NCBI RefSeq assembly: GCF_003610785.1
Contig: NZ_RAQQ01000014.1
Location: 124,001 to 188,000 of the forward strand
DNA: 64,000 bases
Reading direction: 5' to 3'
From: Micromonospora globbae
GTDB lineage: Bacteria > Actinomycetota > Actinomycetes > Mycobacteriales > Micromonosporaceae
The notes under the pieces were generated by a model. That model saw nothing but the letters and a program-made list of their open reading frames with translations, was not told where the DNA came from and did not search any database. Below, in pieces: positions 15,404-23,620 of the stretch (its first letter is position 1; every line of letters begins with the position of its first letter). A program made the position numbers and the translations under genes.

Positions 15404-16999
15404 ATGGCAACGGTCCGGGACACGACGTACGACCTGCTGCGCGACCTCGGCATGACCACCGTCTTCGGCAACCCCGGCTCCACCGAGGAGCCGTTCCTGC
15501 AGGAGTTCCCGGCGGACTTCCACTACGTCCTCGCCCTGCACGAGGCCTCCGCCGTCGGGATCGCCGACGGGTACGCCCAGGCCACCGGCCGTCCCGCGCA
15601 CGTGAACCTGCACACCGCCCCCGGCACGGGCAACGGCATGGGCAACCTCGTGACGGCCTGGCACAACAAGAGCCCGCTCATCGTCACCGCCGGCCAGCAG
15701 ACCCGGGAGATGCTGCTGCTCGAACCCCGGCTCACGAACCGCCGGGCGGCGGAACTCACCCAGCCGTACGTGAAGTGGGCCTACGAGCCGGTCCGGGCGC
15801 AGGACATCCCGGCCGCGCTGCTGCGGGCGTACGCGACGGCGGTGCAGCCGCCCGCCGGGCCGGTCTTCCTCTCGCTGCCCCTGGACGACTGGGCGCAGCC
15901 GGCGGACCCGCCTCCGCCGCTGCGTTCCGTGGCCACCCGGTACGCGCCCGACCCGGAACAGCTGGGGCACTTCGCGGCCGTACTTGCCGCGAGCCGCGCT
16001 CCCGCCCTGGTCTTCGGCGCGGCCGTGGACCGCGCCGACGGCTGGTCCCTGGCGGCGGCGCTGGCCGAGCGGCTGGCCGCCCCGGCCTGGTCGGCGCCGG
16101 CACCGGAGCGGGCCGGCTTCCCCGAGGACCACCCGCACTACCGGGGCGTCCTGCCGTTCGCCATCGGCCCGCTCGCCGAGGCGCTGCACGGGCACGACGC
16201 CGTCCTGGTGGTCGGCGCGCCGGTCTTCCGCTACTACCCGTACGTGCCGGGCTCCTACCTGCCCGACGGCGCGCGGCTCCTGCACGTCACCGACGACCCG
16301 GACGAGGCCGCCCGCGCGCCGGTCGGTGACACCCTGCTCGCCGACTCGGCGCTGGCCCTCGCCGCACTGGTCGACCTCGTGCCGGCCGCCGACCGCCGCC
16401 CGCCGGAGCCCCGGCCGACGCCCACCCCGCCGGAGATCACGCGCCCGCTCAGCGCGGACGCGCTCTTCGCCGCGTTGGCCCGGTTCTGGCCGCAGGACGG
16501 GGTGCTCGTCCAGGAGACGCCGTCGAACCTGCCCGCGCTGCGCCGCCAGCTGCGCATCACCCGGCCGGCGTCGTACTTCACGATGGCCAGCGGCGGCCTG
16601 GGCTACGGGCTGCCGGCGGCGGTCGGGGTGACGCTGGCCGAGCGGGACACCGGACGCCACCGGCCGGTCGTCGCGGTGATCGGCGACGGGTCGTTCCACT
16701 ACTCGGTGCAGGCGCTCTGGACCGCCGCGCGGCTGCGGCTGCCGCTGGTCGTCGTGGTGCCGGTGAACCAGCAGTACGCGATCCTCAAGGCGTTCGCCGA
16801 ACTCAAGGAGACGCCGGGCGTGCCGGGCCTCGACCTGCCCGGGCTGGACATCACGGCCGTCGCCGCCGGGTACGGCTGCGCCACCGCCGTGGTGGAGACG
16901 CCCGAGCAGCTCGAGGACGCGCTGGCCGCCGGCCTCCGGCGGGACGGCCCCACGGTGCTGCCGGTGCCGATCACCACCGACCTGCCCCGCATCATCTGA
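15404..16999 (+). CDS. Benzoylformate decarboxylase-like ThDP enzyme
   Basis: A 531-residue cytoplasmic thiamine-diphosphate enzyme of the benzoylformate decarboxylase (MdlC) type. The N-terminal PYR domain has FGNPGSTEEPF with Ser26, the cofactor-activating Glu47 in ALHEASAV, and His70 in HVNLHTAPG, numbered exactly as in the Pseudomonas putida enzyme. The C-terminal PP domain has GDGSFHYSVQALWT with a late Asn in VPVNQQY. The third catalytic residue, His281 of P. putida (FRYHQY), is replaced by Tyr278 here (FRYYPY). The family decarboxylates 2-oxo acids such as benzoylformate. No mandelate-pathway neighbours are present, so the physiological substrate is open. The gap from mtnP is 190 bases. 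Confidence 0.82.
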   Translation: MATVRDTTYDLLRDLGMTTVFGNPGSTEEPFLQEFPADFHYVLALHEASAVGIADGYAQATGRPAHVNLHTAPGTGNGMGNLVTAWHNKSPLIVTAGQQTREMLLLEPRLTNRRAAELTQPYVKWAYEPVRAQDIPAALLRAYATAVQPPAGPVFLSLPLDDWAQPADPPPPLRSVATRYAPDPEQLGHFAAVLAASRAPALVFGAAVDRADGWSLAAALAERLAAPAWSAPAPERAGFPEDHPHYRGVLPFAIGPLAEALHGHDAVLVVGAPVFRYYPYVPGSYLPDGARLLHVTDDPDEAARAPVGDTLLADSALALAALVDLVPAADRRPPEPRPTPTPPEITRPLSADALFAALARFWPQDGVLVQETPSNLPALRRQLRITRPASYFTMASGGLGYGLPAAVGVTLAERDTGRHRPVVAVIGDGSFHYSVQALWTAARLRLPLVVVVPVNQQYAILKAFAELKETPGVPGLDLPGLDITAVAAGYGCATAVVETPEQLEDALAAGLRRDGPTVLPVPITTDLPRII

Positions 17000-17005
17000 C
17001 GCCCG

Positions 17006-17989
17006 TCAGCGGGACCCGATCCGCAGCGGCGCGCCGGTGACCACGTCCAGCACGGCCCGCGCGCCCAACGGCGCCTTCAGGGTGACGGTGACCGGTGCGA
17101 GCTGGAGCTGATCGGTGCAGACGCCGCTGGCCCGGGTGACCCCGCCGCCGACCACCACCACGTCCTCGCGCTCCTGCACCAGCGGGGTGATGTCCGTGTC
17201 GCAGGCGCCGACCCCCAGCCGGTACGTGAGGCGGGTGCCCTCCACCGCCTGGAGGTCCTGCGCGCCCACGACGCCGTCGGGGGCGGGTCGTGGCGCGCCG
17301 CTCGGCTCGGGCACGGCGCCGACGGCCGACGGTGCGACCGCGAGCCGGGCCACGGGGGCGGTCAGCTCCTCGACGGTGAAGAGCCAGGCCGGCACCCGCG
17401 CCTCACCGCGACTGGTCCGGACGGCGGCGGTGCCGAGCCGTACGGCCGTGACGGTCAGCGGGGTGCACGCGGTCTGCGGTGAGCTGGTGGCCCATCCGTC
17501 GGGGCCGGGTTCGATGATGGGCCCGTCCTTGGGGCGCGGCGGCGCCGCGGGTCGCCCCGGACACGGCGGCGGGTCGCCCCGGTCCAGTTCCCGGTACGCC
17601 TCCGCGGCGCTCACGAGCGGGACGGTCAGCGTGCCGTCGGGAAAGCGGATGGTGCCGTCGGCGGGCCGTGTGGCGGGAAGGTCCGTCTGCTCCCGGTACC
17701 AGCCGGCCAGGAACGCCGTCTCGGCGTCGCGGGTGAATCCCGGGTCGCCCGTCACGAGGGTGGGCCCCTCCAGCGGTACGTACCCCCGCGTCCACGCCTC
17801 GCCCGGCCGCCACGCCCCGGCGACGTCGGCGGCGCGCTGGTGGAACCCCTCCCAGCGGTGGTCCGGGCTGCCCGGGACCGCCGTGATCGGCGAACCGGTC
17901 GGGGCGACGAGGGGCTGGGAACCGGCCGGCGCGCAGCCGACGGCGAGCATCAGCAGAGGTAGGCCCAGCAGGAGCGCTGATCGACGCAT
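17006..17989 (-). CDS. Lipoprotein, hypothetical
   Basis: A 327-residue exported protein. MRRSALLLGLPLLMLAVGC is a classic type II signal peptide with lipobox LAVGC, so Cys19 should be lipidated and the protein anchored outside the membrane. The mature part is Pro/Gly/Ala rich with three cysteines (near CPGRP, TACTP and GACDTD) plus a late SGVCTDQ, suggesting disulfides. No known domain was recognised. The start at 17989 is fixed by the signal peptide. It ends 6 bases from the convergent benzoylformate decarboxylase-like gene, with no space for a terminator. A palindromic repeat element (18103-18222) lies upstream. Confidence 0.8.
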   Translation of the reverse strand: MRRSALLLGLPLLMLAVGCAPAGSQPLVAPTGSPITAVPGSPDHRWEGFHQRAADVAGAWRPGEAWTRGYVPLEGPTLVTGDPGFTRDAETAFLAGWYREQTDLPATRPADGTIRFPDGTLTVPLVSAAEAYRELDRGDPPPCPGRPAAPPRPKDGPIIEPGPDGWATSSPQTACTPLTVTAVRLGTAAVRTSRGEARVPAWLFTVEELTAPVARLAVAPSAVGAVPEPSGAPRPAPDGVVGAQDLQAVEGTRLTYRLGVGACDTDITPLVQEREDVVVVGGGVTRASGVCTDQLQLAPVTVTLKAPLGARAVLDVVTGAPLRIGSR

Positions 17990-18102
17990 ACCCGTTCGAC
18001 GGTCGTCCCGGCCGCCCGGTTCCCGCCGTTCCCGCTGCCGGCCCCGGCGATCGTGGGGTCGCCGCGGTCGGTCCGGTTGTGCCGACTCAGCTCCACAGCG
18101 TT

Positions 18103-18222
18103 CCACCACCCCGTCCCTGTCGAGCTGCCCCGGAAATGGGGCACCAGGCGTGGACGGTTGGTCCGCCCGCGCCCCGCCCCCATATGGGGCAGCTCGACAG
18201 GCCGCGCGACGGGGTGGTGCCG
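18103..18222. repeat. Palindromic repeat element, CTGTCGAGCTGCCCC type
   Basis: CCACCACCCCGTC-CCTGTCGAGCTGCCCC (from 18103) is mirrored by GGGGCAGCTCGACAGG-(insert)-GACGGGGTGGTG (to about 18220). The arms flank an internal segment with further GGGGC/GCCCC pairing. The same TGTCGA-CTGCCCC-ATATGGGG motif occurs in inverted orientation at 29744-29772 and 30707-30737. The element lies in the 288-base gene-free gap 17990-18277, where no coding sequence was supported. Confidence 0.7.
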
Positions 18223-18277
18223 CATCACGGGTACGCCCGCGTCCCGGTCGTCGCACACGCGGCCGCCGGACCGTCGG

Positions 18278-18748
18278 TCAGGTCTCGCCGCCCAGGTCCG
18301 TCTCGTACGCCTGCCACAACAGGTCGGCGCCGCGCTGGCGATGGCGCGACAGTGCCCGCAGCACGTGCGAGGCCAGGCCGCGCAGTTCGTGCGCCGACAC
18401 GCCGGGCAGCTCAGCGGCGTGCTGGAGGGCGGCGAGCGCCGCGGTGATCGTGACGTGCTCCCGGGCGAGCAGACGCACGCCGCGGTCCAGCCGTGGGGCC
18501 TGCGCGAGCAGTTCGGCGTAGAGACCGTCGGGCCCCTCGGTCACCCGGACGTGCTCGGCGAAGCCCCGACGCAGCGGAGCCAGTTGCACCACCAGGTGCT
18601 CCCGCCAGCACGGCTCCTCGGCCGGCACGGCCAGCGTCCGGAGGAGGGCGCGCAGGTCGCCGAGGAGGGAGGCCGGGTGCGGGTCGGCCGCGGGTCGCTG
18701 GCGCGTTCCCGTGACGGTTGACGGCTGCCGGATCGGTTGGGTGACCAT
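18278..18748 (-). CDS. Hypothetical protein, hemerythrin-like helical bundle
   Basis: A 156-residue soluble protein, predicted mostly helical. It has an Arg/Leu/His-rich core (HLVVQLAPLRRGFAEHVRV, REHVTITAALAAL, RALSRHRQRGADLLWQAYE) arranged like actinobacterial hemerythrin-like helix bundles, though not all iron ligands can be placed, so the binding site may be degenerate. The ATG at 18746-18748 is chosen because GGGAGG lies 5 bases upstream. It sits between tmRNA and the lipoprotein on the same strand. The function is not recognised. Confidence 0.6.
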   Translation of the reverse strand: MVTQPIRQPSTVTGTRQRPAADPHPASLLGDLRALLRTLAVPAEEPCWREHLVVQLAPLRRGFAEHVRVTEGPDGLYAELLAQAPRLDRGVRLLAREHVTITAALAALQHAAELPGVSAHELRGLASHVLRALSRHRQRGADLLWQAYETDLGGET

Positions 18749-18910
18749 GGGCACCTCCCGCGCGTACGTCTGACCGCGTACGCCGATGGTGGACCCGGCG
18801 GTGGCGGCTGTCCAGAGCCCACCGCCGCCTCATCCGTCCCGTCCGCCCCACCGTTCCCGCAGGCCACAGGGGCCACAGGACGATCGCCGGAAACAGCGCC
18901 GGAAACGACT

Positions 18911-18942
18911 GTGCGCCCCGGTCCGGGTGGACCGGGGCGCAC
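18911..18942 (-). terminator. Terminator of tmRNA gene
   Basis: GTGCGCCCCGGTCC and GGACCGGGGCGCAC are perfect 14-bp arms with a GGGT loop, 10 bases downstream of the ssrA 3' end. Confidence 0.85.
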
Positions 18943-18952
18943 AGGCCGTTGG

Positions 18953-19325
18953 TGGAGGTGCCGGGAATCGAACCCGGGTCCTTCGCCGCCTTGTCAGGGC
19001 TTCTCCGAGCGCAGCTCGCTGTGCCTCTACTCGGCCCCACCGATCACGCGAGCGAGTCGGTGTGACGGGCCCAGTCGCTGTTTGATCTCGCCGCACGGAC
19101 CCCGCGACCGGTTCCGATTGGCCAGCCTTCTAGCTGATGCCGGCTAACTGGGTCGAAGGCACTCCCAGGCCGACAGACTCGCTACCCGCCTCAGGCGGCG
19201 AGAGCGAAGTCAGCGCGATTCTGCTTGGCGCTTATTGTTTTCCGACGATCGATTCACGAGACGACGTCGGCTTCCTCGGCTCGCTTCCCCTGCCGCAACG
19301 CACGAAGTCGAAACCAGTCACCCCC
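18953..19325 (-). ncRNA. ssrA: Transfer-messenger RNA (tmRNA)
   Basis: The 373-nt RNA rescues stalled ribosomes by trans-translation with SmpB. The 5' end GGGGGTGACTGGTTTCGAC pairs with the 3' CACCTCC to form the tRNA-like acceptor stem, and the T arm GGGTTCGATTCCC is intact. The tag reading frame occupies 19229 down to 19191: resume codon GCC, tag peptide AKQNRADFALAA, then TGA followed by GCGGGTAG. The ALAA end is the expected degradation signal. smpB lies 105 bases upstream on the same strand. A TAGGCT box about 30-40 bases before the 5' end is a candidate -10 element. The terminator at 18911-18942 follows. Confidence 0.95.
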
Positions 19326-19429
19326 TCGACAGGCTGCCTTGTTCGCAGCACCGTCTAGCCTAACGCCTGCCGCAACGGGTTTCATCCCGAGCCCCGGCCC
19401 GGACGCGACACCCGCCCACGGCGGACAAA

Positions 19430-19909
19430 TCAGTCATCCATCCCCTTACGGCGCCGCCCGGTGGCGCGGGCGATCTCGCGGTCCGCGTCCCGCTTGGCGA
19501 TGTCCTGCCGCTTGTCGTAGGACTTCTTGCCCTTCGCCAGGCCGATCTCCACCTTGGCCCAGCCGTCGGAGAAGTAGACCTGCAACGGCACCAGGGTGAG
19601 GCCGGCCTCCCGGGTCTTGCCGATCAACCGGTCGATCTCCAGGCGCTTGAGCAGCAGCTTCCGCGTACGCCGGGGCTCGTGGTTGGTCCACGTGCCCTGC
19701 GTGTACTCGGGGATGTGCATGCCGTACAGGTAGATCTCCCCGTTGCGCTCCTGCGCGAACGCGTCCACCAGCGAGGCACGCCCGGCGCGCAGCGACTTGA
19801 CCTCGGTGCCGGTCAGCGCCATGCCCGCCTCGTACGTGTCGAGGATGGCGTAGTCGTGCCGCGCCTTGCGGTTGGAGGCGACCACCTTGCGTCCCTTTTC
19901 CCGTGGCAT
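19430..19909 (-). CDS. smpB: SsrA-binding protein SmpB
   Basis: A 159-residue RNA-binding protein that delivers tmRNA to stalled ribosomes. The family signatures are ASNRKARHDYAILDTYEAG, LTGTEVKSLRAG, YLYGMHIPEY, and the basic C-terminal tail KGKKSYDKRQDIAKRDADRE that enters the mRNA channel. The ATG at 19909 is chosen because GGGAGGT lies 8 bases upstream; a GTG three codons earlier would overlap that site. Its partner ssrA is next on the same strand, and ftsX is upstream, separated by a terminator. Confidence 0.96.
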   Translation of the reverse strand: MPREKGRKVVASNRKARHDYAILDTYEAGMALTGTEVKSLRAGRASLVDAFAQERNGEIYLYGMHIPEYTQGTWTNHEPRRTRKLLLKRLEIDRLIGKTREAGLTLVPLQVYFSDGWAKVEIGLAKGKKSYDKRQDIAKRDADREIARATGRRRKGMDD

Positions 19910-19987
19910 GGGCGCCACCTCCCTTCCTGCGTGCCGCCGACCGGGTGACCCGGCCCGACGGCGGAGATCATGCTACCGGAATGACAA

Positions 19988-20026
19988 GGACCCTCCCGCA
20001 CCGTTTATTCCGGCGCGGGAGGGCCC
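19988..20026 (-). terminator. Terminator after ftsX
   Basis: GG-CCCTCCCGC and GCGGGAGGG-CC pair across an AT-richer loop (ACCGTTTATTCCG). It lies between the ftsX stop and smpB, both minus strand. Confidence 0.8.
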
Positions 20027-20058
20027 CTGTCGACGATGCGGGACGACCCGTACGGCGG

Positions 20059-20934
20059 TCAGACGCGCAGGTAGAAGCGGAGCGTGACCCACGCGGTGAC
20101 GGCGCTGACCAGGCCGCCGATGACCGCCATGAAGGGGAAGACGAAGAGGATGTCGCCCCAGCTGACCGGCGAGAGCAGGCCTTCCAGCGCCTGTAGGGAC
20201 CCGTCGAAGAGCAGGTACTTGGCGAGGATCAGGGCCACCAGGCCGAGCAGTGCGCCGATGAGGCCGGCGACGACCGCCTCGAGCACGAACGGCGCCTGGA
20301 TGAACCAGTTGGACGCACCGACCAGCTTCATGACCGCGACCTCACGCCGCTTGCTGTACGCGGCCACCTGGATCGTGTTCGCGACCAGCAGCAGGGCGGC
20401 GATCGCCATCACCACCGCGGCGGCCAGGGCTATGTTCTGGATCGCGGTGAGGATGTCGAAGATCTTGTCAAGCAACCGGCTCTGGTCGACGATCTCGTCG
20501 ACGCCGGCGGTGTCCTTGTACTGGTCGTAGATGTTCTTGTACTGCTCGGGGTTGACCAGCTTGATGCGGAACGACTCGGGCAGCTGGTCCGGCTTCACGG
20601 CGTTCACCAGGTCCGGTGCGTCCTGGTACATCTCCTGGAAGCGCTTGTACGCCTCGTCCTTGTTGACGTAGAGGACCTCCTTCACCAGGGGGTCGCTCTT
20701 CAGCTGCGTCTCCAGGTCGGTGCGCTGCTGGTCGGTCACCTCCTGGCTCAGGAAGATCGAGACCTGGATGTTCTTGTAGTACAGGTCCTTCATGTCGTTG
20801 ACCTGGCGGTACATCAGACCGCTGGCGCCGAGCATGGTCAGGGAGACCGCCATCGTGATGATCATCGCGATGGTCATGGTCACGTTGCGCCACAGTCCGA
20901 CCAGTACCTCGGACAGGACGTACTTCATCCGCAT
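20059..20934 (-). CDS. ftsX: Cell division protein FtsX
   Basis: A 291-residue permease-like inner-membrane protein that, with FtsE, transmits cytoplasmic ATP hydrolysis to peptidoglycan hydrolases at the division site. It has the FtsX layout: a short cytoplasmic start MRMKYVLSEVLVGLWRN, a first helix at about 18-40, a large extracytoplasmic loop to about residue 165, then three helices (IALAAAVVMAIAALLLVANT, a Gly/Leu-rich one near 220, and one near 260). The motif YSKRREVAVMKLVGASNWFI is the conserved cytoplasmic coupling region. GGAAT precedes the ATG. ftsE lies 71 bases upstream, as in other actinobacteria. Confidence 0.95.
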   Translation of the reverse strand: MRMKYVLSEVLVGLWRNVTMTIAMIITMAVSLTMLGASGLMYRQVNDMKDLYYKNIQVSIFLSQEVTDQQRTDLETQLKSDPLVKEVLYVNKDEAYKRFQEMYQDAPDLVNAVKPDQLPESFRIKLVNPEQYKNIYDQYKDTAGVDEIVDQSRLLDKIFDILTAIQNIALAAAVVMAIAALLLVANTIQVAAYSKRREVAVMKLVGASNWFIQAPFVLEAVVAGLIGALLGLVALILAKYLLFDGSLQALEGLLSPVSWGDILFVFPFMAVIGGLVSAVTAWVTLRFYLRV

Positions 20935-21005
20935 CGGGAATTCCTCCGGGTCTCCGGCATGAGGTGTTCGTCGTCAGGTCGTACGGCGGGGGTGTGCGCC
21001 TCGGC

Positions 21006-21686
21006 TCACCCGTAGACGCCGCGGGCCTGGTCACGCACGATGCGGCCACTCTCGATCTCGATGACCCGGCGGCGCATCTGGTTCACGATGTTGGAGTCGT
21101 GCGTGACCATCACGACGGTCGTGCCGGTGCGGTTGATCCGGTCCAGCAGGCGCATGATCTCGATCGAGGTGTCCGGGTCGAGGTTTCCGGTCGGCTCGTC
21201 GGCGAGCAGGATCAGCGGGCGGTTCACGAACGCCCGGGCGACCGCGACGCGCTGCTGCTCACCACCGGAGAGCTCGTGTGGGTACCGGTGCTCCTTGCCG
21301 CCGAGACCCACCAGCTCGAGCACCTCGGGCACGACCCGACGGGCGACCGCCTTGGTCTTACCGATCACCTCGAGAGCGAACGCCACGTTCTCGTAGGCGG
21401 TGCGGTTCGGCAGAAGCCGGAAGTCCTGGAACACGCAGCCGATGGAGCGCCGGAAGTGCGGCCTCTTCCACGACCGCATCGACGTGACGTCCTTGCTGTT
21501 CACGATGACCCGGCCCTTGTTGGGCGTGATCTCGTGCAGCAGCAGCTTGATGATTGTGGACTTGCCGGAGCCGGAGGGACCGATGAAGAAGACGAACTCG
21601 CCCTTCTCGATCGAGACGGACACGTTGTCGAGCGAAGGCCGGGACGCCTTCGGGTACGTCTTCGTCACTTGCTCAAGCTGAATCAC
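21006..21686 (-). CDS. ftsE: Cell division ATP-binding protein FtsE
   Basis: A 226-residue ABC ATPase. Walker A is GPSGSGKST, the Q-loop is FQDFRLLPN, the signature is LSGGEQQR, Walker B is LILLADEP, and the H-loop is MVTHDSN. It binds FtsX and powers activation of cell-wall hydrolases at the septum. The GTG at 21684-21686 is chosen because the protein then begins with the conserved IQLEQVTKTYPKAS; a longer frame to 21722 would run through the promoter. No Shine-Dalgarno is visible and a -10 box ends 8 bases upstream, so the mRNA may be leaderless. Confidence 0.95.
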   Translation of the reverse strand: MIQLEQVTKTYPKASRPSLDNVSVSIEKGEFVFFIGPSGSGKSTIIKLLLHEITPNKGRVIVNSKDVTSMRSWKRPHFRRSIGCVFQDFRLLPNRTAYENVAFALEVIGKTKAVARRVVPEVLELVGLGGKEHRYPHELSGGEQQRVAVARAFVNRPLILLADEPTGNLDPDTSIEIMRLLDRINRTGTTVVMVTHDSNIVNQMRRRVIEIESGRIVRDQARGVYG

Positions 21687-21694
21687 GGGTGGTG

Positions 21695-21722
21695 AGTCTA
21701 CGCGGTGTAACCGGAGAGCCAA
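21695..21722 (-). promoter_or_regulatory. Candidate leaderless promoter of ftsE
   Basis: On the minus strand TTGGCT (21717-21722) and TAGACT (21695-21700) are spaced by 16 bases, close to the housekeeping consensus. The expected transcription start coincides with the GTG start codon, which has no ribosome-binding site. Leaderless mRNAs are common in actinobacteria. Confidence 0.55.
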
Positions 21723-21804
21723 GTCCCACGCCCCGTCGATGCGGTGCGCGTCATCGATTTACCCGGTTGTGCGGAGATCGACGACGCACTGCGCCCACGG
21801 GCCG

Positions 21805-22926
21805 TCACGCAGTGTCGCCGGCAAGCTCCCGCTGCTTGCGCCACCGGATCCCGGCCTCGATGAACTCGTCCAGGTCGCCGTCGAAGACCGCGCTCGGATT
21901 GCCGGTCTCCTGCTCGGTTCGGAGATCCTTCACCATCTGATACGGGTGCAGGACGTACGAGCGCATCTGGTCACCCCACGAGCCGGCCGCCTCGGTCTTG
22001 AGGCCCTGGAGCTTGGCCTGCTCCTCCTGGCGCTTGCGCTCCAGCAGCCGCGCCTGGAGCACCCGCAGCGCGGACGCCTTGTTCTGCAGCTGGGACTTCT
22101 CGTTCTGGCAGGTCACCACGATGCCGGTGGGGATGTGGGTGATCCGCACCGCGGAGTCGGTGGTGTTGACGCTCTGGCCACCGGGGCCCGAGGACCGGTA
22201 GACGTCGATCCGGATCTCGTTCTCCGGGATGTCGATGTGGTCGGTCTGCTCCACGACGGGCAGCACCTCGACGCCGGCGAAGCTCGTCTGCCGGCGGCCC
22301 TGGTTGTCGAAGGGGCTGATCCGGACCAGCCGGTGGGTGCCCGACTCGACGCTGAGCGTCCCGTACGCGTAGGGCACCTTGACGGCGAAGGTGGCCGACT
22401 TCAGGCCCGCCTCCTCGGCGTACGAGGTCTCGTACACCTCCGTCGGGTAGCCGTGCCGCTCCGCCCAGCGCAGGTACATCCGCAGCAGCATCTCGGCGAA
22501 GTCCGCGGCGTCCACCCCGCCCGCCCCGGCGCGGATGGCGACCAGCGCCTCCCGGGAGTCGTACTCGCCGGAGAGCAGGGTGCGGACCTCCATCTCCTGG
22601 ATGGCCTTGGTCAGCCCGGTGATCTCGCTCTCCACCTCGCCGAGCACGCTCGGGTCGGACTCCGCCTCGGCCAGCTCCAGCAGCACCTGGGCGTCGTCGA
22701 GGCGGGAGCGGAGGCTGGCGAGCTTGTTGATCTCGCCGTTGACGTACGACAGCCGCGACGTCACCTGCTGCGCCTTGGCCTGGTCGTCCCAGAGATCCGG
22801 AGCGGAGGCCTCCTGCTCCAGCCGGGCCTTGTCCTCACGCAGCCGGTCGAGGTCGAGGACGGACTCGATGTTGCGCAGGGTCGCGTCGAGTTCCTTGAGC
22901 TGTTCGGCGTAGTCGGCAGCGGTCAC
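21805..22926 (-). CDS. prfB: Peptide chain release factor 2
   Basis: A 373-residue class I release factor for UGA and UAA stops. The catalytic GGQ is in SSGPGGQSVNTTDSAVR, and the RF2-type codon-recognition tripeptide SPF is in RISPFDNQGRR. N-terminal helices with coiled character span about residues 1-100. There is no programmed frameshift: the frame is continuous, unlike E. coli prfB. The GTG at 22924-22926 (VTAADYAEQL) fits homologues; no Shine-Dalgarno is visible, and a TACGCT box ends 8 bases upstream, so this mRNA may also be leaderless. It lies beside ftsE, as in many actinobacteria. Confidence 0.95.
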   Translation of the reverse strand: MTAADYAEQLKELDATLRNIESVLDLDRLREDKARLEQEASAPDLWDDQAKAQQVTSRLSYVNGEINKLASLRSRLDDAQVLLELAEAESDPSVLGEVESEITGLTKAIQEMEVRTLLSGEYDSREALVAIRAGAGGVDAADFAEMLLRMYLRWAERHGYPTEVYETSYAEEAGLKSATFAVKVPYAYGTLSVESGTHRLVRISPFDNQGRRQTSFAGVEVLPVVEQTDHIDIPENEIRIDVYRSSGPGGQSVNTTDSAVRITHIPTGIVVTCQNEKSQLQNKASALRVLQARLLERKRQEEQAKLQGLKTEAAGSWGDQMRSYVLHPYQMVKDLRTEQETGNPSAVFDGDLDEFIEAGIRWRKQRELAGDTA

Positions 22927-22999
22927 GACTGACAAGCGTACTGCGACGGGCGCGGAGTCAGCGTGCGAGCCCCGTGGTGGCGGGCAGAAAGGCGGGGCG

Positions 23000-23521
23000 T
23001 CACCCGACGGGGGCGCTCTTCAGCCAGGACAGCGCCGCCTTGTGGTAGGCGACGGCGAACTCCAGGGCGCTCGCGTCGTACGTCTCGCCCTCCTTCTTGG
23101 CGTTCTTGACCTGCTCCCGGACCCGCGCCAGGGCCTCGGTGTGGTACTCGTTCGCCTCGGCGTAGAGGTTCTTGAGCTGGCTGGGCGAGTGCAGGTTGCC
23201 GAAGGCCATCCGCAGCGCGATCGGGTTACGGATGGTGTCCCGACCAGGGCTTTCGGCCAACCACTTGGAGAATGTCCGTTTCCCGGCCGCGGTGATCGCG
23301 TACGGCTGGCTCAACCGCGGCCCGGGCTTGCCCAGCCGCACCAGACCCCGCTCGGCCAGGACCGGCAACTCGCGGTAGACCTGGCTGCGGGTCATCGACC
23401 AGTACGGCGCCAGACGGCGCTCAGCGGCGGCCATCAGCTGGCCGCCTGTCATCGGCCCCTCGTGCAGCAGCCCCAGCAGGGCCGCCGCCGTGGGGTTGAC
23501 TCCGGAATCCGCCATGGCCAT
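23000..23521 (-). CDS. PadR-family transcriptional regulator
   Basis: A 173-residue winged-helix regulator. The N-terminal DNA-binding domain (about 8-90) has the PadR pattern: ALLGLLHEGPMTGGQLMAAAE, MTRSQVYRELPVLAERGLV, and YAITAAGKRTFSKWL. The C-terminal helical dimerisation domain spans about 95-170 (PSQLKNLYAEANEYHTEALA). ATG 23521 is used; the ATG two codons later is equivalent. A palindrome at 23592-23610 about 70 bases upstream is a candidate operator. It is transcribed away from prfB on the same strand. PadR proteins usually autorepress and control a linked transporter or enzyme; no obvious target sits next to it apart from pruA. Confidence 0.85.
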   Translation of the reverse strand: MAMADSGVNPTAAALLGLLHEGPMTGGQLMAAAERRLAPYWSMTRSQVYRELPVLAERGLVRLGKPGPRLSQPYAITAAGKRTFSKWLAESPGRDTIRNPIALRMAFGNLHSPSQLKNLYAEANEYHTEALARVREQVKNAKKEGETYDASALEFAVAYHKAALSWLKSAPVG

Positions 23522-23591
23522 TACGCTGCCACTTTGCCGTCGCGGCGTCCAGGATTTGGCATTTTGCCACCCGACAGGACTTCCAATGTGC

Positions 23592-23610
23592 ACTGTCGGC
23601 GGACGACAGT
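23592..23610 (-). promoter_or_regulatory. Candidate operator upstream of PadR gene
   Basis: ACTGTCG-GCGGA-CGACAGT is a perfect 7-5-7 palindrome between pruA's terminator and the PadR gene start. A second short palindrome-like TGGCATTTTGCCA lies at about 23557-23569. Either may bind the PadR protein. Confidence 0.45.
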
Positions 23611-23620
23611 CCGTTGAGGC

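Noticed and set aside
17947..18258. 102-codon ORF upstream of the lipoprotein
   Set aside because: It runs through the palindromic repeat in a different frame from the lipoprotein, without a ribosome site or protein-like composition.
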